Source: Onthophagus taurus (Eukaryota > Arthropoda > Insecta > Coleoptera > Scarabaeidae). Taken from it: a stretch of DNA of 64,000 bases. Shown here in pieces: positions 12,379 through 24,419 of this stretch; the stretch's first letter is position 1, and every line of letters starts with the position of its first letter. The notes under the pieces were generated by a model. It made no database searches. It saw only the letters and a list, made by a program, of their open reading frames with translations, and had not been told where the DNA came from. The stretch spans positions 34,906,001 through 34,970,000 of the forward strand of contig NC_091976.1 in the NCBI RefSeq assembly GCF_036711975.1, in the 5' to 3' direction. Both the position numbers and the translations under genes were made by a program.

Positions 12379-12795
12379 ATGGGTCGAGTATTTCTTGAGC
12401 ACATGGGTGGAGCTCGTCTCTTCTCCTGTTATAAATGTGATACGTTTCTTACAAATCGCAACGAATTGATTAGCACCAGATTTACTGGTGCAACAGGTAG
12501 AGCTTTCCTTTTTAATAAAGTGGTTAATCTAACCTACAATGAAGTTCAAGATAGAGTTATGTTAACAGGAAGACATATGGTGAGGTTTTAAAATGCTTTG
12601 TTGCTATATTTGATCTCACTCGTTTCTTTCTTATAGGTTCGTGACGTACTTTGCAAGTTTTGCGGTGTTAAATTAGGTTGGATGTATGAATTTGCTACAG
12701 AGGATAATCAAAGATATAAAGAAGGTAGAGTGATTCTTGAACGAGCTTTGGTCACTGAAAGTGATGGTATGGAGGAACGTACTGATAATAATTAA
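12379..12795 (+). CDS. Ypel5: Yippee-like protein, YPEL5 type, complete
   Basis: Two exons, 12379-12579 and 12637-12795, with a 57-nt intron and a phase-0 junction, give 119 aa; vertebrate YPEL5 is 121 aa. The Yippee fold is a zinc-binding beta-structure. The four metal ligands are visible as C17-x2-C20 and C73-x2-C76. The start [30 protein letters not shown] and [19 protein letters not shown] identify the YPEL5 branch rather than YPEL1-4. In other animals YPEL5 binds the CTLH/GID ubiquitin ligase; that role here is by homology. AATAAA signals follow at 13008 and 13015. The intron separates the two cysteine pairs. Confidence 0.95.
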
Positions 12796-13188
12796 TATTT
12801 AATTGTAACTGTAATTATTTTTTTAATTTTTTAAGATTAAAATAGATATTAACTACATTTGACATTTAATCTAAGATGACAGTTCAAATTTGAAAATGGG
12901 GTATTTTATTTTTTAGTTTATTTCGTATATTTAACGCTGTTATTTAATATAGTTAACGTAAAGTTTATATATAGTTAATGTACCACTACCTTAGTAAAAA
13001 GTAATATAATAAATAATAAATATATAATTACATTTACTTATACCTGAATTATTTATTTAAAATATATTTCCAACTTCATTTTGCAGTAGTACCAACGAAA
13101 AAGTAATACACTATATAAAATAAAACTCAACTCCCCAATCTGTCAAACATTCTGAAAGAAAACGGTGAAAAATACAAGTCATCATAAA
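12796..13188 (+). other. Ypel5 3'UTR and Rpt3 promoter
   Basis: The same-strand spacer is 393 bp. Its first 225 bp probably hold the Ypel5 3'UTR with overlapping AATAAA signals at 13008-13013 and 13015-13020. The remainder must contain the Rpt3 promoter. It carries TTTGACATTT (about 12859), TGACAGTTCAAA (about 12878) and TGTCAAA (13141), a word also found near other genes in the cluster. No other gene is seen. Confidence 0.5.
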
Positions 13189-14684
<1,496 letters not shown>

Positions 14685-14709
14685 TTTTGTTTAGGTGTCA
14701 AATTGTGTG

Positions 14710-14715
14710 AATAAA
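14710..14715 (+). terminator. Rpt3 polyadenylation signal
   Basis: A canonical AATAAA lies 26 nt after the Rpt3 stop and is followed by a T/GT-rich stretch (TTTTGTGTGT-like, about 14732), the usual arrangement for cleavage and polyadenylation. Confidence 0.75.
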
Positions 14716-16756
14716 AAAATCTTCAAAAACAAACTTTTGTGTGTACCGAATTTTTTTAATTTCAAATGTTAATTAATAAACTTATTGCTATATGAATTAA
14801 TTCGATTGTAAATGTATTGCACTCGATCGATTTTGTATGAGAAAATATTGTGAGTATGCAACCAAATTAACAAAACGTATGCTAACGTTGTCAAACTAAC
14901 GATGTATAGATTAAAATTTAATTTTTGATTTAAAATGTCTTCAAAATCTAATAATTAATGAAATAAATGATGTTAGTGATAAAAAGGCTGTTATTTACTA
15001 CGACAATGATGTGGTTAAAGAAATATTTATAAAAATTTAGGTATGATTAGTTGAAGGATTTTTAATATACAACAACTTAACGCTGAATCATAGTTCTAGG
15101 TCTAACACTAGACCTAGGAACTTCTAGAGACGCACTTTCCCATACTGCCAGAGGTCACAACAGTGCTATCCATGTAACGACATCAGAGCTTTGTGTTCAT
15201 TGAAGCTTCTTCCTCAAAAACCTCCATGTAGAAATTAAATTAAAATTAAATATGCCACTATCCTTGGAATATACTTTGGTAATCCTTTCAGAATGAGTTT
15301 TTGGCAAAGACCATCCGTAGCATCATTGACTGGTACTCTAATAAATGGAGGTACCGTTTAAAGTTGTATTCATATTGAATTCTACATATTATGTATATGC
15401 GTTAAATCTTTCCTTTTATTCAAATTGTATTTTGTTTGTTTAAAAATTCATCTACTAGAGGACAGCATAATTAATAAAATCACGATAGTGGGGGGTAATT
15501 AGTTAAACAAACGCAGTTACACCACGATTCATAAAGATATGATTTATGAGAGAAACAATTGGATTAATGACTGAAACGCGATCGTAAATTAATATCGGGG
15601 ATGTAAAAATAGATTGTAAGTAAAATTGTGTCAAATATTGGTGAAAATTCTTTCGGAATATCCACCAATCGAAGCGATCGTGACTCGGTGGTGGGGGGTT
15701 CGAGTAACAGCTGACAATCTAAACACTGACTCCGTTAGACATCTTGATTTTCGTACGGGTTTCGCTTGAAAAGAAACGTCGTTATTAAAATGACAGAAAC
15801 GTAGTGGCGTATACAAGGTGATCGATTGAAAAAGTGTCGGGGTCCTTATATTTCGTGGGGAGGTTGTCGGGCACTGTCAAAACAGTAGCTTATTTTTTAA
15901 CCAAGTGACGTCATGACATTGCGTCTTGGACCGTCTACGGATTTCTAGGTAAATATGCGCTTTTTTACCAATCTTTTTCAATGAACTCGTTCTTTTTATC
16001 GCGTTCCGATACAATTTCGTTAATATTTCACATATGTGTTCGATGGAGGAACCGGGTTTCATTGAAAAATTCGACGTTTAATTCGCCTGGCCTTGAAATG
16101 CATTAATTTATTATTTTTCCTACCTCAATCGTTTTATTTTAAAATTCACAAACTGGATTTTTACAACTGTAGTTCAGATTATTTCATTAATTCATTAATA
16201 AAAACGGCTTAATCTTACAATTTAATTATATTTCGTTTTATTAATCTATATTTACTTTTGATTCTTTCACGTTTACATCGATGACATTGAAAGTACTACT
16301 ATGTAAAACAAATTTACGTTGCATTGTGAAATTACGACAAAAAAAAAATCCATTCAGATTATAACCTAAATGTTATCATTAAAAAAATTCTTCAAACATT
16401 ATGTTTGTAATGTTTATAGTGAATGTGAAGAAAAGTATATGTTTCAATTTTACCTCGATATGGATACAGCGTTATATGTTTGTGTGATATTAGAAGCCCA
16501 TTAGTTCAAAATGTTTATGGACGATCCTAAACGTATATGGCGGACCGCCTAATGTTAATTTTGCATAAATCTTCCATTACAGTGAGTTATTTCTTTATTT
16601 GTATAATATCAAAAAGTAGAGGTGAAAAGTCACATTTTTTTTTAATTCTAGGTAATTGTTTCTCCCAAAATACCATTCTAAGACTAGTTTATATATGTAT
16701 AGCTTCTTGATTGGTTAGTAGGACATGTTCGATTATTGTCGTTTATATGCAGGAAT
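14716..16756. other. Non-coding spacer downstream of Rpt3
   Basis: I see no gene. It holds a small palindrome at 15091-15150 (separate entry) and a slightly GC-richer block at about 15600-16080. That block contains a perfect CRE-like TGACGTCA at 15906-15913. Short frames there (15631-15816 and 15877-16062, minus) show no family resemblance. A part of this block could belong to the bbx 5' region, but no exon can be shown. Confidence 0.5.
15091..15150. repeat. Short TCTAG-rich palindrome
   Basis: GTTCTAGGTCT at 15093-15103 pairs with AGACCTAGGAAC ending at 15121 apart from one inserted base. The words TAGTTCTA and GTCTA match the palindromic repeat at 1837-2013, so both may be copies of one dispersed family. 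The outer limits of this copy are not clear. Confidence 0.45.
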
Positions 16757-17906
16757 TATCTGAATGACGTGCCCAAACTTCAGGGGGTGATTCTTTAGTG
16801 AATTTTAAGAGTACTTTAATATATAAACCATGGGCGACTTCGGCTCCCCTAAGGAACTACACCCCTTCAAAAATGATGAAAAATTTTGGTTTATTTTTTT
16901 TTCCCGAAAACCATTAACACCAGGAAAATGAAATATGGGAAATAAGTTTAGCTTATAATAGGGCATGTTTCGAGCCTATTTGTACTTTAAATCTTCCCTT
17001 CTAAGTTACTAAACATAACTACCCCTGTTCAATTTTTGTCTAGATCTTTTTTATGATGGTTAGATTTATGACTTTATAGACGAAAATATTCTAAAGCTTT
17101 TTTGCCTCTCTGATGTTCTTCGAAAAGTTAATAGTTTCTGATAAAAAAATTAATTAAGTAAACACTAACTGTTAAGCTGTAGCGTTGTTAATCGAAAGTT
17201 GGAATCAATTTTTAAAGAAAAAATCTTAGCAGGCTTAGCAATCTTTGTCAGAAATATTTTTGATGTTTAAATGTCAGTGGTTTTCTTACTATTATTATTG
17301 TTTTATTTAAAATTTTGAAACGTCGAGTGAACGAGCGTAAATGCGGTAGAACTTTATTCAAAAATTAATTTGAAAAACAATAATAATAGTAAAAAAAACA
17401 CTGACATTTAAAGGTCAAAAATACTTTTGACAAAGATTGTAAAGCCTACTAAGATTTTTTCATTAAAAATTCATTCCAACTTTTGATAGACAACCCCGTT
17501 GTTTAAAGGGCAGTATTTGCTTTATTATTATTTTTCTCAAAAATTAGTCGTTTTTGGAAAAATTTTAGAGAGACAAAAAAGGTTTAGGATACTTTCATCT
17601 ACCAACGTAAATTTTTTTTAATGTATTTAACATCTGCATAAAAAAATTTTTGCAAAAATGTAAAGGGTGTGGTTACGTTTAGAAGGATAGGTTGAAAGTA
17701 CAAATAGGGTGAAAACGTGCCTTACTATGAGTTAAACATATTCCCCAAATTTCGTTTTACTAGCGTTTATGGTTTTTGAGAAAAAAAATTTTTTGGAGGG
17801 GTGTAGCTCCTTAGGGGAGCCCAAGTCGCCCATGGTTCATACATCAAAGTACCCTTAAAATTGCCTAAAGAATCACCCCCTGAAGTTTGGGCACATCATT
17901 CAGATA
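16757..17906. repeat. Long inverted repeat (foldback element), about 1.15 kb
   Basis: The left arm (about 16757-17315) and the right arm (about 17356-17906) are reverse complements over nearly their whole length, joined by a spacer of about 40 bp. Well-kept blocks include TATCTGAATGA...GTGCCCAAACTTCAGGGGGTG at the outer ends, CCATGGGCGACTT..GGCTCCCCTAAGGA..TACACCCCT, and AAATGTCAGTG..ACTATTATTATTGTTTT near the centre. By eye the arms agree at roughly three quarters of positions, with indels. No transposase is present. It could be a foldback/long-TIR DNA element or an inverted dimer of a shorter repeat. A transcript through it would form a long hairpin. Confidence 0.85.
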
Positions 17907-18215
17907 CATACGGCATTCTGGTTCATGATTTTGTCTCATGTCTGCCGCGGTCTTCCTTGTTTTTTGACCAGTCTAATTCATTTTTTGTACATGCTCATCT
18001 TTGGCTAACTTGTTCCTCTTCCTTGTCCCCTGGTATCATCACCTTAATTTTGTTCTTGTTGATTTTTATTCCTTATTCTGCTAGTGTCTTGTTCCAAATT
18101 TTATAATTTTTCGCAAGATCACCTTCTTTGTTTATCATTAAAACGATATCGTCTGCAAACATTTCCCCCAGCACTTTCTCGAGCTGAGCATCTTTAAATT
18201 GAAATTTAGTACCTC
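17907..18215 (-). mobile_element. Non-LTR reverse transcriptase relic with FADD catalytic motif
   Basis: On the minus strand, from about 18215 downward, the translation reads LEKVLGEMFADDIVLMINKEGDLAK, then WNKTLAE, a stop, then GIKINKNKIKVM. FADD is the RT catalytic box, and 'GLKIN..KTKVM' is the usual downstream RT motif of LINE elements. In-frame stops and loss of flanking domains show it is dead. It ends exactly where the long inverted repeat begins, so one element may have inserted into or truncated the other. Confidence 0.8.
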
Positions 18216-19122
18216 CTGTCGAATTTTTGAGTTATGTGCTTTCTAGTAAAAAATGATCCTGTGTGATTCTATCTTCTCTAAATTCGCTCTGTGATTTTTG
18301 TAGTCGACCAGGTAAACATTAACCGCCGCAAGACCACTCGTTATTTACTTGGTTGTCTGCCTTGCGAAAAATCTAAGGGGCGGACCATCGTAGAGTTTAT
18401 GTTACCGTTTCGTATTTCCACTCGTCTTTAACACTGAATACGAAAAGAAAATTCTATTAATTTCCTGGAAAATTAATTAATCTTTTGATTATTATCGTCA
18501 ATAATTTAATTTTCAACTGGAAGTGCCAGAAAAATATAAGTGTCGACACTATTCTTTTAATCGGCGTTTATTTAAAACGATAAAACTAGTAGTATTGTTT
18601 CTATGTGTGTCACACGACCAGTTTTTTTTCTTTCTTCTCGTTGATTTTATTTTCCAAATACACCTTGCGTTACGAAACAGCACGCCTCTTGCTTAGCGTT
18701 CTCGAATGGTTTTTTTTCCATTTTCAACTTCACTTACCATTTTCTTTAAAATCTAAAAATAAAAATCAAAATAGAAATAACTTCCGCCGATTTCGTTTTG
18801 AGTTTGTGTGGGTTTCCTTATCTCTACAACTACACCTTATCGATACCCGTTCGTCAATATGCACTTCATACCAAGTGATTTTCCTTGTTGCCGATATTTT
18901 ATTATTTTTTTTTTTTTTTTTGTTGAAAATTCTTATTTATTAATTAGTCATTTCTTTCATTGAACATCTGTGCATGTTATGATACAAAAAATGATTAAAA
19001 TTAATGTTTATGTAAAACGCTTTTAATTAAATAAATAAAGATTAATAACACATTTATTTATTTTATAGATTTATAAAATCCATCCAAATTTAAAAAAAAT
19101 TATCAAGAAAACAAATCGAAAT
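18216..19122 (+). other. Presumed bbx upstream / 5'UTR region
   Basis: No coding exon is seen. A possible splice donor CAG|GTAAAC near 18310 and a possible acceptor ending TTTTATAG at 19068 would fit a non-coding first exon spliced to the bbx coding exon, but this is only a suggestion. A poly-T run lies at about 18905-18920. The frame at 18605-18943 is low-complexity and unlikely to be real. Confidence 0.35.
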
Positions 19123-20969
19123 ATGAATACAATTGAAACAAATTGCTCAAGTTGCTTTGAAGAAGAACAACAGGAGCAACAAAATGAACCTGAAAAATAT
19201 ACGCACAATTTAGAAACTTCCTCGGATATAAACACCGTTTGGTCAAAGGATACATTTAGTAACAATAATAGTAATAAAAAACCAGCCAAACACGAAATAA
19301 GCTTAAAAATGGGTTGGAGAAATCAAACGGGGGATGTTTCCGGGGAAGAAAACTTAACGACAACGGGTGTTAATATCATTAATAATATCAAAGAGAAAGA
19401 CGGAGAGAAGGAAGAGAAAAAATGTCCTGCTGTGAGTACGCCAACGTCTCCAATAGTACTTGAAAACGAGGGAGCTTCTCCGGCGCATCACGCTCGTCGG
19501 CCAATGAACGCTTTTTTAATTTTTTGTAAAAAACATCGGCCAATTGTAAGAAAGAAATTTCCAAATTTGGAAAATCGAGGGGTAACAAGAATCTTGGGGG
19601 AATGGTGGGCGATGTTGGATAATTGTGATAAGGAACCATATCAGGATTTAGCAAAAGAGGTAATTAAAAAAACTACTTTTTACATTAATAAAAAATAGTT
19701 TTGAGTAATGTCTTAATTTTTTTTTAGTATAAAGATGCATTTTTCTCTGCGAATCCCGGATTTAAATGGTATAAGCTGCCAGCACCGCCTTTAAGAACGT
19801 TGGTAACGCGACCGGGAAGCGTTCAAAAGGAACCTTTACTGCCTCATCAATGTTCGACGACAACTTTATCCACAAATCAAAGGCACGAATCCGAATTTAC
19901 ACCGGGAAAATTAGCCGACGAGTCTCAATTGGGGAACTTAACCTCATTAATGCAATCCACTTTTGGAAAGCGTTTTGAAAACAGTTTAGAAGATCAACAT
20001 CCGGAAAGTCCTCCAAACGTAACGGATGATCCAAATCCGGCTGTGGTACCATCAAAACCGATTAAAAAACGAAAAGATTTCGAGATGGACACCAAAAAAA
20101 TTGTGAGAAATATTTTCGAAACTACAAAGATATCGAATATATCGAACATATCGAGTGTTGACGAGAAAATTAGTAATCAAGAATTAATGGATAAAGTGGT
20201 TGAAAATATGATTTTAAATCAAAGTTTTGTGCCTCATTTGGAGTCATCGAATGGTGGTGTTGATAGTAATAATCTATTAAGAGAACCGAGAAAATCGGAG
20301 CGATCTTGTAAAGGATTAAAGTATATCGAATTTATGTCTAACGGAAAATTACTGAAAAATAAACGCGAAAAACAACAATTTCAAACAATCCCTGACATTG
20401 TCACCTTTAAAAAAGACGAAGAAAAACTAGAAAAACTCGATTTACAACAAACGATTCGTCGCTTAGCCGAAAGGACCAACAAAACTATTCCCGACTTCAC
20501 ACATAATCATAATCTCAACAACCATAAAGAAAAAGAAAAAAATTGTCGCCCGCAAAGAATTTACACAAATTCCGAGTCGTCTTCCGAAGAAAATTTTTCC
20601 TCGAAAAGTGATTTTAACCTCGAGGATCGTATCTCGGGCTTACCCACTCTAAATTACGACGTTTACATGCAAAGAAAACGTGAGAGTAAAAAACGAAAGT
20701 TACCAAAAACTAAACAGAATGCGTCCGGGGTTGAAGCGAAACACCCAAAACTCCAAAGTGTCGCTTCCAGTCTTAATAATAATAACAATAATAATAATAA
20801 TAATATCTTGATTGGATCGCAAAAACGGAAAAATAAAAGAAGCATAACTCATTTGGGTATGACGAATGATGAAAAAGTTAATAATAATAATAATAATTTG
20901 GTTCCAACTGATTTGTCGGGTCTTACAACTCTTGCTGAAATTGCCGCTAACTCACAAAAGATCAATTGA
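19123..20969 (+). CDS. bbx: Bobby sox-type HMG-box transcription factor
   Basis: Two coding exons, 19123-19659 and 19728-20969, with a 68-nt phase-0 intron, give 592 aa. The HMG box spans about residues 124-195 and is split by the intron: [20 protein letters not shown], then [14 protein letters not shown], then, across the junction, [20 protein letters not shown]. This form, with [10 protein letters not shown] after the box, is typical of BBX and differs from SOX and TCF boxes. Such boxes bind the DNA minor groove and bend it; the protein is nuclear. The rest is low-complexity, rich in Ser, Lys and Asn, with polyAsn runs encoded by AAT/AAC repeats near residues 510-520 and 560. The ATG follows an in-frame TAG at 19066-19068 that may also be a splice acceptor, so upstream exons would be non-coding. 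It is convergent with Tis11. Confidence 0.9.
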
Positions 20970-21327
20970 GACAAGTATTAAATATTATTTAGTGATAAGA
21001 AAAGAATATATTATTATTACCATTTTTATTCACATTGTTTATTGGATATATTTTGGAGACGTTGTGCACAAAAATGGTTAATAATAATAATGTAAGTAAT
21101 ATTCCTGTGCCTATATTTACTCATAAGGATGTTTTTTTTGCACTTTTTGTTTTATCTCTATTAATTTAATATTGTTTTTATCAACAGTTTTATTGTTTAG
21201 TTTAATTTTACGATTATTATTAATTTGTTATTGTTGTTCCATAAGTTTAAAATCAAAAATTTGAAAACCTTTGAAAACATCACGTTAGTTCAAATTGACG
21301 TATTAGGCTCACTTGGTAACCATCTGT

Positions 21328-21360
21328 AACATCCTGATAACTGTAGTTTATCAGGATGTT
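21328..21360. other. Perfect 13-bp hairpin downstream of bbx
   Basis: AACATCCTGATAA (21328-21340), a 7-nt loop and TTATCAGGATGTT (21348-21360) pair without mismatch. It lies 359 bp past the bbx stop, so it may be in the bbx 3'UTR as an RNA stem-loop, or be the core of a small palindromic repeat. Confidence 0.6.
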
Positions 21361-23668
21361 GCTAATATTGAGTCTTAATTTAATTAAAGTTTACAGGGTG
21401 ATTAAAAAATAATCGACAAGAATATTTTTAGACACATTCATATTAAAAAAATAAGGCCAAATATTATTAACATACGAACGTTTTGTTTTTTATTATTTTT
21501 TAGTCAGTATGTTACTGGAACCAAATCAAACTGCTAGTTTTTTTTTGTATAATTTTATGTTATAAGTGTTAACTGTACAGAGACAAATATTTACTATTAA
21601 TTATTACTAAAAAGATGAGATAAAAATTTATTGAATGTTATGATATGCAATAATTTTTAAGATTAAAGTAGATATTTTATTACAAAAAAAAGTAATTATA
21701 TGTATTAAAAAACAAAATTGTTGATCTGATTGGGATCTAGGAATATTCTAATAATTTTAATTATTATTATTATTAAAAATTTAAACTTCTTAGTCATTAT
21801 CTATATTTTAACGATCAGAGTAGGTTTGTTATTTACATACATAAAGCATAAACACCCTCTTTTAATCAAACACACACACACAAGAGAAAGGAAAATTGTA
21901 ATTTTGCACTTTAATTACGATTAAGTACTACAATGTGTTGATTAAAAAAACAAAATGTTTTCCGATAATGTCTTAAACTGCTCTTTTTGTTCGTTGACAA
22001 ATTTGATTGAGAGGAACCCACGTTGAATAGATTAAAAGTGTTGGAATGAATGCGCGCGTAGAATTCTAAGACGACAGTTAACTGTACAAAATGACCAAAA
22101 AGATTTTTATCATAAGATATAAGCCTTATAGTCATTGATAGTCAACGTACCTATTTACTATTAATTAAACAAAATCTTACAATTAGTTAGTGATCGAATC
22201 GAGTTGTAAATTTAAAATTAAATTTCAAGTTAGAATCAGGATGAAAGAAAGTAACTTTCTCTGTTGAGTGACCAATTAAATTTTAAACACTCCCGCAATA
22301 ACAATATAATTATCATAATATTGTTACAAAAACAAATAGTTTTATAGGGTCTTTTCCGTGGTCTGATAATTAATATTGGGGGGAAAAAATCAGCAGTGAA
22401 AATGAAAGAAACACTCTTGGAATTGGTGTGGACACAAAGGGTGATGATATGCAACAGAATGTGATATTTTATTTTTGTATCGTGAGCAGGGAAATGAAAA
22501 TAACTTTATTTATATAAATATACATAAAAAAGTAAATAATTAAAGTCAAAAGAGAGAATTAAAACCATGTTTAAAAGATTTAACGATGAGAAAAAAATCT
22601 AAATAACTTTATATACATAGATGGTGCCTTTTTATTTATTTTTTAAATGATTCTGAACGTTATGCCTTTTTAGTAATACAAAATATATAGGAGTTTACCT
22701 GACGTTTCTAATTAAAATAAAATTAATATTTTAACCAAACTTTTATTTGTTCTTTTAATATCCGACTCTATTCATCCTTAATAAATCAATTTTTTAATAT
22801 TTTGAATTTGTATTAAGATTTAATTAAATTAACGATTACTTTTGGCGCCATCTCTTGACACAAAAAAAATTATAAAAATATTACTCGAAATATATTATGT
22901 AGTTATATTATACAGAAAGGACATTCAAAGAATAACAGAAATTATTCATATTTAAATTGGTCAGAACTACGTCCTTTAAGTAAATTAAAAGAATCTTATT
23001 GAATAATTTTACTCCATCTACCGAAAAATAAAGGTACTTACGACTTCATGTATTTTGTTTTATATAATGCAGGTCTGCCTTATTATAACATAATATATAG
23101 TAATTCTTTTTATTTATTTTATTTTCCGACATATTATTTACATGGCTGGACTGAATTTTAGAAAAATAAACAATCTAAATTCTTGAATTTTATTAACATC
23201 TGTTAACTCATAGATGTCGTTAGGTGTACAAATTTAAAATATTCATTTAATTAATATAAAGTACTGATTATATTAATTTTTAAAAAAAGAGTAAGATGAT
23301 AAACGTTTGTAAATTATATAGTCATTATTTTAAAAGGTGATGTGATTAAAGATTATTACTTTTAATGTATGGTTAATGTCTAAATAATAAATACAGAAAT
23401 AGTTGTAAATGAAAATAAAGAAAACAAGGAAAACATGTTTTATACGTTTATATTCGTCAGGTGATTATAAAAGGACATGACTTTCAATGATCTTGCCCGA
23501 AGGCATAGATGGCGCCAGTCGTGGTGCGCAGCAGTAAAAACTGTTCACATCTGGAAATGTTTGAACACGTTTTTGGGTTTAAAAGGAGGTTTTAAAGGGG
23601 TTTTGAATGGATTATCGGTTAAAATTTTTATAAAATGACAAAACTAAAGCATTAAGAACAAAATATAA

Positions 23669-23674
23669 TTTATT
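23669..23674 (-). terminator. Candidate Tis11 polyadenylation signal
   Basis: TTTATT on the plus strand is AATAAA on the Tis11 strand, about 735 nt after the Tis11 stop. Other AATAAA-like words exist further along, so the choice is tentative. Confidence 0.4.
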
Positions 23675-24067
23675 GATTATTCTAGAAATACATATTAGCT
23701 AATATAAATAATATACAGGTAGTGGACAAATGTTACGAATTGTCCCATTTTTTGAAAGGATGATATTTTTAATGCGATGATTCACACTAGTCACTTAACT
23801 ACGATAATTATTGCGGTATATAAATAAGTTACAATATAAATTACAATAATAATAAAATAACTATATAAAAACATAAACATATCAGTAGTGAGAAACACGA
23901 GAAATTAAATAATGATTTTTTTAAAGTAACAAAGTAAAAAATCAAAATTCCGCAATCATCGGTCAGATGCATTTTTTGTTTATAAAAAGTAGAACGGAAA
24001 ATGAATGAGCCTTGAAAAATTAAAAAAAAAAACGGAATGTTCAAGATCGAGACCGATGTTTAAAAAA

Positions 24068-24076
24068 AATAAATAA
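24068..24076 (-). promoter_or_regulatory. AU-rich nonamer in the Tis11 3'UTR
   Basis: On the Tis11 strand this reads TTATTTATT, the UUAUUUAUU nonamer bound by tandem CCCH proteins of the TTP/TIS11 family. A near match (TTATTTATG) lies at about 24304-24312 and further ATTTA cores at about 23705 and 23820. The positions fit a 3'UTR reaching about 23.65 kb. Confidence 0.6.
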
Positions 24077-24174
24077 TCTATTCTAAAAAAAATCTTTCCA
24101 AAGTTTTTTCCTCTCAATATAACAGGCAAACGTTTACTCCTAAATCATAGATAATATTGTATATTTTATATATT

Positions 24175-24195
24175 TATATATATATATATATATAT
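24175..24195. repeat. TA dinucleotide microsatellite
   Basis: About ten TA units in a row, inside the presumed Tis11 3'UTR. Confidence 0.85.
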
Positions 24196-24393
24196 TATTA
24201 GAAAGAAATCACAAAAATATCAAAATCACTTTCCCCCCTTTATTAGAAGGTTTGATTGTTATCATTTAATGACCTTATTAAAAAATAAATTAGACGCGCG
24301 GATCATAAATAAAAGAAAATGCAAAAAGTTGAGTGGTTTTTTCCCAAAAATATTAAAGTAAAAAATTGATTTGAAAAAACGTGTAAAAAAACT

Positions 24394-24419
24394 TCAGGCT
24401 ATAGTAATCTATAGCCTGA
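24394..24419. other. Perfect 11-bp hairpin spanning the Tis11 stop codon
   Basis: TCAGGCTATAG and CTATAGCCTGA pair perfectly around a 4-nt loop (24405-24408). On the Tis11 strand the UAG stop (24411-24409) forms the last three bases of the 5' arm, and the rest of that arm is the codons for the final Arg and Leu. Confidence 0.8.

Larger units (their letters stand above)
20970..24393. other. Convergent 3' region between bbx and Tis11
   Basis: This 3.4-kb AT-rich stretch lies between two genes that end toward each other and should contain both 3'UTRs. It holds a perfect hairpin (21328-21360), two CTCF-like AGATGGCGCC words (22843-22853 minus, 23507-23516 plus), a TA microsatellite (24175-24195), AU-rich elements on the Tis11 strand and a candidate Tis11 poly(A) signal (23674-23669). 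No coding frame longer than about 75 codons with any family resemblance is seen. Confidence 0.6.

Noticed and set aside
15906-15913. Perfect CRE (TGACGTCA) as a promoter for a new gene
   Set aside because: A single 8-bp site without a linked exon is not enough to call a promoter.
19071-20845. Minus-strand frames rich in Leu opposite bbx
   Set aside because: They are antisense to polyAsn/polyGlu codons of the HMG-box gene.
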